Below, piece by piece: positions 27,429-35,749 of a DNA stretch of 64,000 nt. The position numbers and the translations under genes are program-made. The notes below the pieces were generated by a model. It made no database searches and was not told the origin of the DNA. It saw nothing but the letters and a program-made list of their open reading frames with translations. The stretch covers positions 124,001 to 188,000 of the forward strand of contig JACTTZ010000002.1 in the NCBI GenBank assembly GCA_015660915.1, in the 5' to 3' direction. The DNA is from Methanomicrobia archaeon (GTDB lineage: Archaea > Halobacteriota > Bog-38 > Methanoflorentales > Methanoflorentaceae). Position 1 is the first letter of the stretch, and each line of letters starts with the position of its first letter.

Positions 27429-28643
27429 TCACACAATATTGCTATAATTTTCGATGTTCTTTCGGATGGTCGTTGCCGATTCAACGGTGCAATGTACTCC
27501 AATGATTTTCCCGGCCTCGACGAGAATTCCGTGCCCGAAACGACAGTTCTCCCCAATTATGGCTCCCAAATTCATTACGTGGTGGAGCTCCCCATCGAGA
27601 AACGGCATTGCAAGCTTTGTTTGCTCGGAAATAAAATGCGAACCGATCATCGTATTTTTTCCAATGATTGAGTTTGCAACAAGCGAATGAGAGCCTATCC
27701 GCACATCATTCATTATCAAAGAGTTTCGCACTTCGGTAAAAGAGTCGATGGTAACGCCATTTCCAATGCTCGTAGACGGCAATATCGTGACATTAGGTCC
27801 GATCTCAACATCTCTACCTATCACGACTGGACCAAGCACGTAAGACCCCGATCTTATAATTGAATTCTCACCTATGATGACGCTGCCCCGCACTTTCGCA
27901 TCGTCTTCTATTTGACCGTTCTGTTGCGTTGATACCTCTTTGATGGAGGCCAGCACTGCAGCGTTGGCATTGAGCAGATCCCAAGGATAGCTGGCGTCGA
28001 TCCACATGGACGTCGTTTGAACGCCCGTGACATCATAATGCTTCTCGATCATCCTCTGAATGGTGTCTGTTATCTCATATTCTCCCCTTGGAGATATTTT
28101 GGTATAGGGAATCTCGTTAAATGCTGCAGGCGTAAAAACGTAAATCCCGGTGTTAATATAGTGGCTAATATCAGTGCCAGGCTTTTCTATTATTTGCGTG
28201 ACGCGGCTTCCTTCCGTTGTAACGACTCCGTAACCCTTAACGTTTTCTTTCACGGTCAAGAGTAGCGTTACGTCGCCGGACGCGTTGCTCATGACTTCTT
28301 CAATAGCCTCCGGACTGGTTAGGTTGTCACCATTAAGAACCAAGAAGGTATCCTCGATTGAATCTTCAGCCAACTTGATAGCGTGGGCCGTTCCGAGCTG
28401 CTGCGGCTGCTCGACATACGTGATTTTTACGCCGAATTTCTTGCCACCTTCGAAATAGTTCATTACTTTTTCTTTCTTGTAGCCGACTACGAGACTTATG
28501 TCGGTGACTCCGCTCTGCGCAAGAGAGTCAATTACATATTCAAGGATGGGCCGATTCGCCACAGGCACCATCGCCTTTGGTTGAGTTAATGTAAATGGCC
28601 GTAAACGCGTTCCTTCGCCTGCAGCTAAGACAATGGCTTTCAT
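27429..28643 (-). CDS. GlmU-like bifunctional sugar-1-phosphate nucleotidylyltransferase/acetyltransferase
   Basis: Predicted to activate a (glucosamine/GlcNAc) sugar-1-phosphate to a nucleotide sugar. The N-terminal Rossmann domain starts MKAIVLAAGEGTRLRPFT with the signature GxGTRxxPxT and K of QPKAMVPVANRP; a C-terminal left-handed beta-helix of hexapeptide repeats spans about 240-400. From the ATG at 28643 it is 404 residues; an in-frame start at 28697 adds 18 atypical residues. It diverges from the BshC-like gene, and a second paralogue lies at 43233. Confidence 0.85.
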   Translation of the reverse strand: MKAIVLAAGEGTRLRPFTLTQPKAMVPVANRPILEYVIDSLAQSGVTDISLVVGYKKEKVMNYFEGGKKFGVKITYVEQPQQLGTAHAIKLAEDSIEDTFLVLNGDNLTSPEAIEEVMSNASGDVTLLLTVKENVKGYGVVTTEGSRVTQIIEKPGTDISHYINTGIYVFTPAAFNEIPYTKISPRGEYEITDTIQRMIEKHYDVTGVQTTSMWIDASYPWDLLNANAAVLASIKEVSTQQNGQIEDDAKVRGSVIIGENSIIRSGSYVLGPVVIGRDVEIGPNVTILPSTSIGNGVTIDSFTEVRNSLIMNDVRIGSHSLVANSIIGKNTMIGSHFISEQTKLAMPFLDGELHHVMNLGAIIGENCRFGHGILVEAGKIIGVHCTVESATTIRKNIENYSNIV

Positions 28644-28768
28644 TGTATCCCTTCGCACACCTATACGGAAAATAACTATATAGTCGTTACTTATCATGCT
28701 GAGATAAAGCGCAAAAATAGAATTTTACGCAGTAAGATACGTGCTAACGCTCACAGATAGGGCCATTT

Positions 28769-30385
28769 ATGACAGGAGAGCAATGCAAGAACCTGCAGGA
28801 GCTAACAAGAGTTGTCGCAGACAACGCCATTTTCCCTGATAGCGAAATGCAAGGTAAGCGCAAAGCGTTTGCTGAACACGTCGAAGCGTTTCACAAAGAT
28901 TCTCAAATCCCATTAGGTGCGGACTTTGAGGGGATTGTTTTAATGACTGCCCACCAGCCAAATTTCTTTCCGTACAGTGGGGTTGTTCGGAAGGCGGTGC
29001 TGATACACGCGGTGGCAGAAAGTCTGCGAGAGAGCCTTAACTGTCCTGTAGTGGAGCTCTTCTGCTTTGCAGACCAAGACTTCGCGGATGAAAGGTGGTT
29101 TCGAGAGGCGCAACTCCCGAGCGTTAGAAACAGAAACGGCACACTAAGCCTGCATTTGTCGATCGCTGAAACTTACAAAAACAAGATCCTCCGCGCGGTT
29201 CCGAAACCTGAAAATAATGAAATAGAAAAGATAAAAAACGAGATTCAACGCTGGGCGACTGAATCAAGAGATTCCATCTTAAAAAACTCAAAGCAGTTGG
29301 GGTTGGAGATTTCAGACGTTCACTTAGATACGCGATCTGTCTTTGAGCTTATTGATCACGCCAGCGAAAGAAGTACAAACGCGGCTGATTTTAACGCTTT
29401 TTTTTTAGCATACCTCATCGAGGAATGTGGTTACAAAACTGCTTTTGCGCGCTTTTCTGAATGCCAACCAGTATTCCGTGATGAAATCGCTTTTATGTTA
29501 GAGAACTTCGATCAATATGCAAGATTGATGAGTGAATCGCAGAAAAAAACCGCTCCACTGTCACACGCCCCTATCTGGTACCATTGCCCTTGCGACGGAA
29601 AAGCAGATGTCGAGGTAATGCGCGCGTCCGACCACGCGCTCATTGCAAGGTGTCGCGCGTGCAACACAACTACCGAGTTCAAAGGTAACTTACGCTCAGC
29701 ACTGCTGCAGATGTTGCCAAGGGTGTCACTACGAGCAGAGGCCGTGCTTATCGCTTTCAGTGGTATAGGTATTACATTCTATGTCGGAGGCAAAGGAGGC
29801 GTCGAATATCTCAGCAGAGCCGAAAAGATCGCTGAAGCCCTTGGAGTACCGTTTCCGGTCGTCTCAACCTGGAGGCCTAAAGATATATACGGAGGCATCG
29901 GCCAGCTTGATGCAATCCTAGAACTATTGAGGGTGAGATTTCATTACAATCTTGTTAGGAATGATGAGAAGTGCGATGCAGTAATCCTACAACGCGAGTT
30001 GGATGACTTTCTAGCGGATATTGATGGAGCAATCTGCGCGCTCGATAATCTTAAAAGTACCGTCGCAAATAGGAAAGTTGATAGTTTTAAAGAGAAAATA
30101 GCTTTTATCGTTAACATGCAACATCAATTGAAGACGCGTTTTGAAAGAAACAAGATCGCACGAGATCGATCGATAGTAGCCAACACACAAAAGACGCTTA
30201 CATTGATTCCCTCTATCATCGATTATGCTGTCAACGTCGGCGTCCAATCAACCGTCGCGCAATGGTCGACAGCACTGGAACAAAACGTGCATTTTGACGC
30301 GGCGTTGCCCTTGAACACTAATACTACAATGGACGCGACGTTCGAAACGATAAAACAACTATGCGTCGGTGATTTGTTTGAGTAA
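28769..30385 (+). CDS. BshC-like protein (bacillithiol cysteine-adding enzyme family) with zinc-ribbon insert
   Basis: In bacteria BshC joins cysteine to glucosaminyl-malate as the last step of bacillithiol synthesis. This 538-residue protein has the BshC nucleotide-fold start VLMTAHQPNFFPYSG (residues 58-71, HQPN at 62-65), a central helical region, and the C-terminal family block FYVGGKGGVEYLSRAEKIAEALGVPFPVV in segments from residue 337. A zinc-ribbon-like insert has Cys at 273, 275, 295 and 298. It overlaps a PIG-L deacetylase gene, mirroring the bacterial BshB/BshC partnership. The exact acceptor is unknown; a bacillithiol-like thiol or a cysteine-sugar surface group are alternatives. 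Confidence 0.75.
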   Translation: MTGEQCKNLQELTRVVADNAIFPDSEMQGKRKAFAEHVEAFHKDSQIPLGADFEGIVLMTAHQPNFFPYSGVVRKAVLIHAVAESLRESLNCPVVELFCFADQDFADERWFREAQLPSVRNRNGTLSLHLSIAETYKNKILRAVPKPENNEIEKIKNEIQRWATESRDSILKNSKQLGLEISDVHLDTRSVFELIDHASERSTNAADFNAFFLAYLIEECGYKTAFARFSECQPVFRDEIAFMLENFDQYARLMSESQKKTAPLSHAPIWYHCPCDGKADVEVMRASDHALIARCRACNTTTEFKGNLRSALLQMLPRVSLRAEAVLIAFSGIGITFYVGGKGGVEYLSRAEKIAEALGVPFPVVSTWRPKDIYGGIGQLDAILELLRVRFHYNLVRNDEKCDAVILQRELDDFLADIDGAICALDNLKSTVANRKVDSFKEKIAFIVNMQHQLKTRFERNKIARDRSIVANTQKTLTLIPSIIDYAVNVGVQSTVAQWSTALEQNVHFDAALPLNTNTTMDATFETIKQLCVGDLFE

Positions 30386-31001
30386 GGTAATTCTAGCGAT
30401 CGGAGCTCATCCTGATGATTGTGAATTAGGTTGCTACGCCACACTTGCCTATCACAAAGACAAAGGAGACGCAGTTCATCTGCTGGTACTCTCCAAAGGT
30501 GAGGCAGGAGGGCCAAGCGACAGGAGAATCACAGAGTGCAAGGATGCCGCCCGGGTACTTGGCGCGGACAGCATTACTATAGAGGGCCTGAAAGATCGGA
30601 TGATTGCGACTGACTATCGGACAATCGAGCTTATTCAGGCGAAGCTAGATGAATTACAACCAGATAGGATATACACTCACAGCCCGCATGACCATCATCA
30701 AGATCATCGAAACGCTGCACTTGCAACCATGACGCTTTATCGGCACGTGGACGATATATTCCTCTATGAATCCCCAAGCGTATCGCTAGAGTTTACTCCA
30801 CGGGTCTTCGTCAACATAACTAACTTCTTCAACATCAAAATCGCGGCTTTGAAACTCCACGAGACCCAGAATGACAAGTACTACGTTAGAACGGAAGCGA
30901 TCGCCGGTCTAGCCCAGTATCGCGCTTTTCAGGCTGGAATGTTAGCTACGCATAATCACAGCAAAGCTGAAGCTTTCGACCTTGCAAAAATGACTTTGTA
31001 G
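30369..31001 (+). CDS. PIG-L/LmbE family N-acetylglucosamine deacetylase (BshB-like)
   Basis: Zinc-dependent de-N-acetylase family acting on GlcNAc conjugates. The N-terminal metal motif AIGAHPDDCELG and the later THSPHDHHQDHRNAA are intact. At 210 residues it is the usual size. The start is GTG 30369 or TTG 30378; both overlap the end of the BshC-like gene, so the two are coupled. Together they match the deacetylation and cysteine-ligation steps of bacillithiol synthesis; the GT4 step has no neighbour here, although a GT4 gene lies 5 kb away. Confidence 0.9.
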   Translation: MICLSKVILAIGAHPDDCELGCYATLAYHKDKGDAVHLLVLSKGEAGGPSDRRITECKDAARVLGADSITIEGLKDRMIATDYRTIELIQAKLDELQPDRIYTHSPHDHHQDHRNAALATMTLYRHVDDIFLYESPSVSLEFTPRVFVNITNFFNIKIAALKLHETQNDKYYVRTEAIAGLAQYRAFQAGMLATHNHSKAEAFDLAKMTL

Positions 31002-31031
31002 TAGTTGTCGCGGATGCACTTTTTAAGACGC

Positions 31032-31373
31032 CTAGGCCCCTCTTTTTGGTTTAATCACTTCACGCCTATCTTCGACTGCTAAGCGCGCTGCCCGCAACGC
31101 CCATATTATAAGAAAAAAAAGGGTAATGAAGGTAAGGGCAATTAGCAAGCTGTAAGGTGTGATTCCGCCCGTCAGATTTACGACTGTCTGGGAATAACCC
31201 AGAAAAAGGCCAACAGCAACTATTATGGCAATGCTTAATCCGATCGATATTGCTAGTCGCTCGGTTACTTCCAGCTGGTTTAATCTTGGAAAGAATGCGA
31301 GCGACATGGCAAACCCAGGTACGACGAGGACGGCAATGAAAGCGAGGGCAATTTGTATTATGCTCGACATCAT
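31032..31373 (-). CDS. Small DUF1616-like membrane protein
   Basis: A 113-residue protein with three hydrophobic segments (about 5-25, 42-60, 73-93) and a basic C-terminal tail. The stretch LVVPGFAMSLAFFPR and ERLAISIGLSIAIIV resembles the membrane part of DUF1616 proteins, which in archaea often accompany surface-glycan genes, but the soluble domain is missing. It may be a short family member or a truncated one. Confidence 0.6.
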   Translation of the reverse strand: MMSSIIQIALAFIAVLVVPGFAMSLAFFPRLNQLEVTERLAISIGLSIAIIVAVGLFLGYSQTVVNLTGGITPYSLLIALTFITLFFLIIWALRAARLAVEDRREVIKPKRGA

Positions 31374-31476
31374 TCCTCACGATTTATAGGGTTTCGACAA
31401 ACGCGTACTCCGTCGGCCCCAGACAAAGCTTGAAATTCACGGAGCTTAATCTTTCTTCCAAAAAATGAAGTCAAAA

Positions 31477-32406
31477 TCAGTTGTTGTTGCTCATAAATCG
31501 ACTCAGCTTAGCAAGACCGTCAGCAATTTTCACTTCGGGTCCGTAGTTGATAAGCTTTTTTGCCTTACCAATATTTGCCAGAGAGCGCCTGCCGTCACCA
31601 ATCCGCGGCGCCACGTGTTCGATGCGTGAATTTGACGTTACCATCTTTCTTATTATTTTTGCGAGGTCGTTTACAGTGATCTCTACACCGCTTCCGACAT
31701 TGAGCACCGTGCCTTTAGCTTTGCTTTTTGCTGCAAGCAAGTTAGCCTTGGCGACGTCCCCCACATAGACGAAGTCACGAGTTTGCTCGCCATCCCCAAA
31801 TATCTGGATGGGAACATTATTCCTCGCGTTGTAGAAGAATTTGCTTATGACACCAGAATAGGCGTTTTCGGGTCGCTGATACGGCCCATAGACATTGAAG
31901 TATCGCAAAGAAAGCGTATCAATGCCATATAAGCTGTGATAAGCTGCCATATAAAGCTCGCCCGAATGCTTGCTAACTGCATATTGCGACAAGGGCCGGA
32001 TCGGCTGGGATTCGTCTGTCGGAAAAACATCTGCATTTCCATAAACAGCAGCGCTTGATGAATAGATTACCTTTGACACGTCACTCTCCCGAGCCGCTTC
32101 ACATACCGAAAGAGTACCCAAGATGTTGTTGTCTAAATCGACAAGCGGCTCTCGCGTGCTAGCTACTACGTCTATGCGCGCGGCGGTGTGGAAAACAATA
32201 TCAACATCTTTGAATGCTTTGCGAGTCGCATCAGTGTCCCGGATGTCGCCTTTTATAAAGCGCACGTTAGGCAGTCGAACTACTCGCGCCACATTGCTAA
32301 GATTGTCTAAAATCCGTATTTCTGAGAACTCGCTCGAAAGTAGTTCAACGATTTGATTGCCGATAAATCCGTAGCCGCCCGTAACTAACCCGATCATGTC
32401 TTTCAC
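31477..32406 (-). CDS. NAD-dependent UDP-sugar epimerase (GalE-like)
   Basis: Extended short-chain dehydrogenase acting on nucleotide sugars, probably a UDP-hexose 4-epimerase. The NAD motif LVTGGYGFIGNQIVELL, the Ser in YSSSAAVYG and the YAVSKHSGE (YxxxK) catalytic pair are present, as is RYFNVYGPYQRP. At 309 residues it is full length. Start is GTG 32406 or, equally likely, ATG 32397. It stands alone within the glycan region. Confidence 0.88.
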   Translation of the reverse strand: MKDMIGLVTGGYGFIGNQIVELLSSEFSEIRILDNLSNVARVVRLPNVRFIKGDIRDTDATRKAFKDVDIVFHTAARIDVVASTREPLVDLDNNILGTLSVCEAARESDVSKVIYSSSAAVYGNADVFPTDESQPIRPLSQYAVSKHSGELYMAAYHSLYGIDTLSLRYFNVYGPYQRPENAYSGVISKFFYNARNNVPIQIFGDGEQTRDFVYVGDVAKANLLAAKSKAKGTVLNVGSGVEITVNDLAKIIRKMVTSNSRIEHVAPRIGDGRRSLANIGKAKKLINYGPEVKIADGLAKLSRFMSNNN

Positions 32407-32501
32407 TAAACACAGGACAATTTCATTCCATCTGACTAATACTTAAACACATCGTTAGGCTGGTTTGTCCACTATGGCACTCGTTGTTTTTTTTTTGAGA
32501 G

Positions 32502-33551
32502 CTATCGCAAAGTTATCCACTTGTAGGGGTACTCGGTTGCAAGTTTCTTATTTTCACACGGCGGAGCGTCTTTGTCAGGGCACGTCGTTAGGCAATCCCC
32601 GCGACAAACTGGCGTGAAATGTCCGCGCTTGTCCCTCACAGTCAATTTACCTAGCGTTGTACATTGTGTTGGCCTGAATAAGGCAGGATCAACCTGCTCC
32701 AAGCATATCGTCAGGGTCATCTCGTAATTCCTACAAAGCGATTCAACTAGCTTGTAAAGCTTTAACCGATCCACAAAACCAAGCACATAATTCCCATCTT
32801 TGAGCGCATATTTGGCGCGTACTTGAGCAACCGAATCAGAGAATGGGCCACTGTCGATCCCAGAGATTAACGTCCCAAAAACCCTCGCGTTAAATGTGCC
32901 TGTTGATATGGTCACATTCCTAACGCCTATCGAACTCAATGCCTCAAAGAGCTCAGTTAGCTCATCTTGATCGTCTGTAAACCCGGAGATGATAGGATCT
33001 ACTCTTGCTACCACATCTATGCCATCGCTAACGAGCTCCTCAATCGCTCTAAGCCTTCTAAAGGCCGGCGGAGCTTTGCCTAACGCGTGCAGTTTTTTGT
33101 TGTTGATGCTCTCACACGTAAACGAAACGCGAAGTCGTTCGTAGTTGCGCCAACTGGTCTCAAGGATTCTCAGAACAAGATCTGACTTGGTGACGATGGT
33201 GAAGTAGACATCATGTTTAACAGCAACTCTCATAGAGCGTAAAGAAGTATCACATACAAGGTCAAGCGGCTGGAACGGGTCCGTTACTGCACAAAAATAG
33301 AGCGGCGGGCAGATTGCTACGCTGCTTAGCTCAGCGTCAAGCAGTTCTGGTGTGTTTTCGTATACTTCTATCGAGCCCCCAGAGCGAGACCACGGGTAGC
33401 CTTTTGCGTAGCAATAAACGCAGTCAAAAAAGCAATGTCCGCTTTTCGTTATGTTGACTATGGCTGCATGTGGACACTTCCGATGATTGGCACGATATGG
33501 GAAATCGTGTATAATTCTGCTGCGTCGCTCAATTGGGACTGCTTTTAACAT
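32502..33551 (-). CDS. Radical SAM protein, SPL-like family
   Basis: The radical SAM motif CFFDCVYC (CxxxCxxC) lies near residue 38, preceded by NITKSGH, in the layout seen for spore-photoproduct-lyase-like archaeal proteins. The C-terminus has a second Cys-rich cluster (VCRGDCLTTCPDKDAPPC, about residues 316-333) that could hold an additional cluster or metal. At 349 residues it is a distinct architecture. Substrate is unknown; DNA photoproduct repair is only one possibility. Confidence 0.8.
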   Translation of the reverse strand: MLKAVPIERRSRIIHDFPYRANHRKCPHAAIVNITKSGHCFFDCVYCYAKGYPWSRSGGSIEVYENTPELLDAELSSVAICPPLYFCAVTDPFQPLDLVCDTSLRSMRVAVKHDVYFTIVTKSDLVLRILETSWRNYERLRVSFTCESINNKKLHALGKAPPAFRRLRAIEELVSDGIDVVARVDPIISGFTDDQDELTELFEALSSIGVRNVTISTGTFNARVFGTLISGIDSGPFSDSVAQVRAKYALKDGNYVLGFVDRLKLYKLVESLCRNYEMTLTICLEQVDPALFRPTQCTTLGKLTVRDKRGHFTPVCRGDCLTTCPDKDAPPCENKKLATEYPYKWITLR

Positions 33552-33743
33552 GTTGTGTCTGCTTTATGTATTCAAATCATAATAATAAGCAGCATGCTCA
33601 AAGCGACGAGTTCACGGTTTTTTAGCTTTTATGGATCGGCATTTAAACAATCGAAAAGTTGAAGGCGATAACGAAAGTAAAGACCATACGTATCTGCATA
33701 TTTGCACCTACACGGACGGCAGAGATACTCGAGCAACGATTAG

Positions 33744-34298
33744 ATGAACTGGCTAGAGAAATTTGTTTCCAGGTTGTACACTGTTTTATTCAGAATTAGC
33801 ACAGGCAATACGCGAATTCGCCTAGCACGTAGGCTAGGCGTACGGATTGGCAGTAACTGCGAACTTTATTACTGCAACTTGAGTACCGAACCGTATCTAA
33901 TCTCGATCGGCAACAACTGTAAGATCACTTACGGGGTTACATTCATGACCCACGACGGCGCGAAGTGGGTTTTGGAACAAAATCACGATTTTGAAGGCAC
34001 CAAGTTTGGTCCAATCACTATCCGCGACAATTCTTTTGTTGGCGTAAATTCAATCATTATGCCCGATGTGGAGATCGGTCCTAACAGTATCGTCGGGGCA
34101 GGATCCATAGTCACAGGCGATGTTCCTCCGAATACAGTGTATGCGGGCAATCCTGCCAGATTTATTTGCACCTATGAAGAATATCTCGAAAAATGTCTGC
34201 TCAAAAATACCGGCAAGATCCCTCGGGAAAACATGAAAGATGTTTTGACTAAGATGTTTGAGCAAGAGCTCGAGCAACGAGTTGAAGTTCGAGATTAA
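33744..34298 (+). CDS. Hexapeptide-repeat acyltransferase
   Basis: Left-handed beta-helix acetyltransferase of the CatB/WbbJ type, likely O- or N-acetylating a surface sugar. Repeats such as IGNNCKITYGVTF, ITIRDNSFVGVNSIIMPDVEIGPNSIVGAGSIV and the closing VPPNTVYAGNPARFI are clear; the catalytic His is probably in FMTHDG (near 72). At 184 residues it is typical. A short preceding open frame overlaps its start (see rejected items). Confidence 0.88.
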   Translation: MNWLEKFVSRLYTVLFRISTGNTRIRLARRLGVRIGSNCELYYCNLSTEPYLISIGNNCKITYGVTFMTHDGAKWVLEQNHDFEGTKFGPITIRDNSFVGVNSIIMPDVEIGPNSIVGAGSIVTGDVPPNTVYAGNPARFICTYEEYLEKCLLKNTGKIPRENMKDVLTKMFEQELEQRVEVRD

Positions 34299-34618
34299 GC
34301 GCTCAGGAAAAGGTGCAACGCGGATCGAAAAACCAGAAATATTGATATTACTACCCGTGTCGCGGCTCCGTGGTCTCGTAGCAGAGCATATTTCACTTCT
34401 TGCAAGCTATACTAACTTTTAAGCTAGTTTAACTTTTAAGCTAAAGGAACTTTTTTCGCACCAGGAGAACGAGGGAACGTGTCTCTTACCAAGCTGTAGA
34501 ACCGGGCCACACTCGGGATTGCTGTAAATTCGTCGCGGCATTAACATTGTTTACTGCCGTCAGCGCACCCGCGTGCCCGTTAAGAGTCGTGATTTAGTGA
34601 AATGCCAGAAAAACGCGA
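34299..34618. other. 320-base gap with a 17-base tandem repeat
   Basis: No full gene is seen. TAACTTTTAAGCTA occurs twice, at 34413-34426 and 34430-34443, as a 17-base-period direct repeat. A short frame before the repeat, ending at a TAA within it, encodes a hydrophobic stretch (ILILLPVSRLRGLVAEH) that looks like the N-terminus of a lost protein. I see no RNA gene or clear terminator. Confidence 0.35.
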
Positions 34619-35653
34619 CTAAACATAATTCAAGTTGTGCAATATGTCCTCAATTTCTGCACGAGTGATTAAAACTCGCTCTCTGGGAGAATACGGCTTT
34701 ATATCTCCGCGAGCTGCCAGATCACTGTAATACTTCTGGACGTGTGATAGTTTTTCCATCTCTGAAGGGATCACGAACATATCCTCGGTTTCGTAGGCGC
34801 GCCTCTGTTCGCTCTCCGTTATGAGCTCTTCTCTTAGTTTTTCGCCAGGTTTAACGCCTATGATCGCGGTACCAATGGAGTTGGGCTTATGTCCATACTT
34901 AGGCGCTAATAGTTCTATCATGACGCTCGCCACGTCCGTAATCCTCATTACTTTCATTTTAAAAATGAAAACTTCTCCGCCTCTCGCTGTTTCACACGCG
35001 TGCGAAATCATCTTAAGTGCATTGAACATAAGGATCCTCGGCCTTATCATCTCCTCGTGTGTGATTGTGACCGGCCCTCCAGCTTCGATTTGTCTTCGGA
35101 ACAAAGGGAATACGGAACCACGCGAGCCGAGCACATTGCCGAATCTAACACTAGCAAAAATGGTTCCTGAATCTGCTTCCGCAGTGTTTGCAATCGATAT
35201 TAAACGCTCTGCGAAGAGTTTAGAGGCACCATAGGCCGTAGTAGGCCTAACAGCTTTGCCCGTGCTTGTAAAGATAACCTTCCGGACGTTATGCCGTACA
35301 CAGACCTCGATGAGGTTATGGGTTCCTATAATGTTCGTTTTGACGGCCTCGTAGGGATTGTACTCGCACATCGGCACATTCTTGAGCGCGGCAAGATGGA
35401 AGACGTAATCAACGCCAGCAAAAAGAGGTTCAATCCGTTCTTTATCGCGTATGTCAGCAACAAAATAAGAGACTTTGTTAGATCTGAGATCTTGCTCAAG
35501 GTCATAGAGTGCGCCTTCGTTGTTGTCCAAAATTAATACGTCCCGAGGACTCGCGTTAAGCAAAGCCCGAACGAACTGACTTCCTACTGAGCCAGCTCCA
35601 CCCGTTAACAAGATCGTCTTGTTAGAATAAAACGAAGTGCAAATATCATCCAT
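34619..35653 (-). CDS. CapD/FlaA1-like UDP-GlcNAc dehydratase family protein
   Basis: SDR-family sugar nucleotide 4,6-dehydratase/5-epimerase of capsule or glycan synthesis. NAD motif TILLTGGAGSVGSQFVRAL, HLAALKNVPMCEYNP and Y141-x3-K145 in YGASK are present. The TDK catalytic motif of FlaA1-type enzymes reads TGK here (T131-G132-K133). From ATG 35653 it has 344 residues; GTG 35746, directly after the upstream glycosyltransferase, would add 31 residues of unclear homology. Confidence 0.85.
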   Translation of the reverse strand: MDDICTSFYSNKTILLTGGAGSVGSQFVRALLNASPRDVLILDNNEGALYDLEQDLRSNKVSYFVADIRDKERIEPLFAGVDYVFHLAALKNVPMCEYNPYEAVKTNIIGTHNLIEVCVRHNVRKVIFTSTGKAVRPTTAYGASKLFAERLISIANTAEADSGTIFASVRFGNVLGSRGSVFPLFRRQIEAGGPVTITHEEMIRPRILMFNALKMISHACETARGGEVFIFKMKVMRITDVASVMIELLAPKYGHKPNSIGTAIIGVKPGEKLREELITESEQRRAYETEDMFVIPSEMEKLSHVQKYYSDLAARGDIKPYSPRERVLITRAEIEDILHNLNYV

Positions 35654-35749
35654 TTGTTCTAAAAGATCTTTAAAAGCGGATTTTGTTACTCGGGCATTGT
35701 TCTTATAACTTTCTTCGTGACAACTGCGTCGAACTCCGAGACACACGCT

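Noticed and set aside
33659-33799. 47-codon open frame (IRICIFAPTRTAEILEQRLDE) overlapping the first hexapeptide acyltransferase
   Set aside because: The start of the acyltransferase is convincing and the overlap is 56 bases. It could be the remnant of a lost gene, but nothing identifies it.
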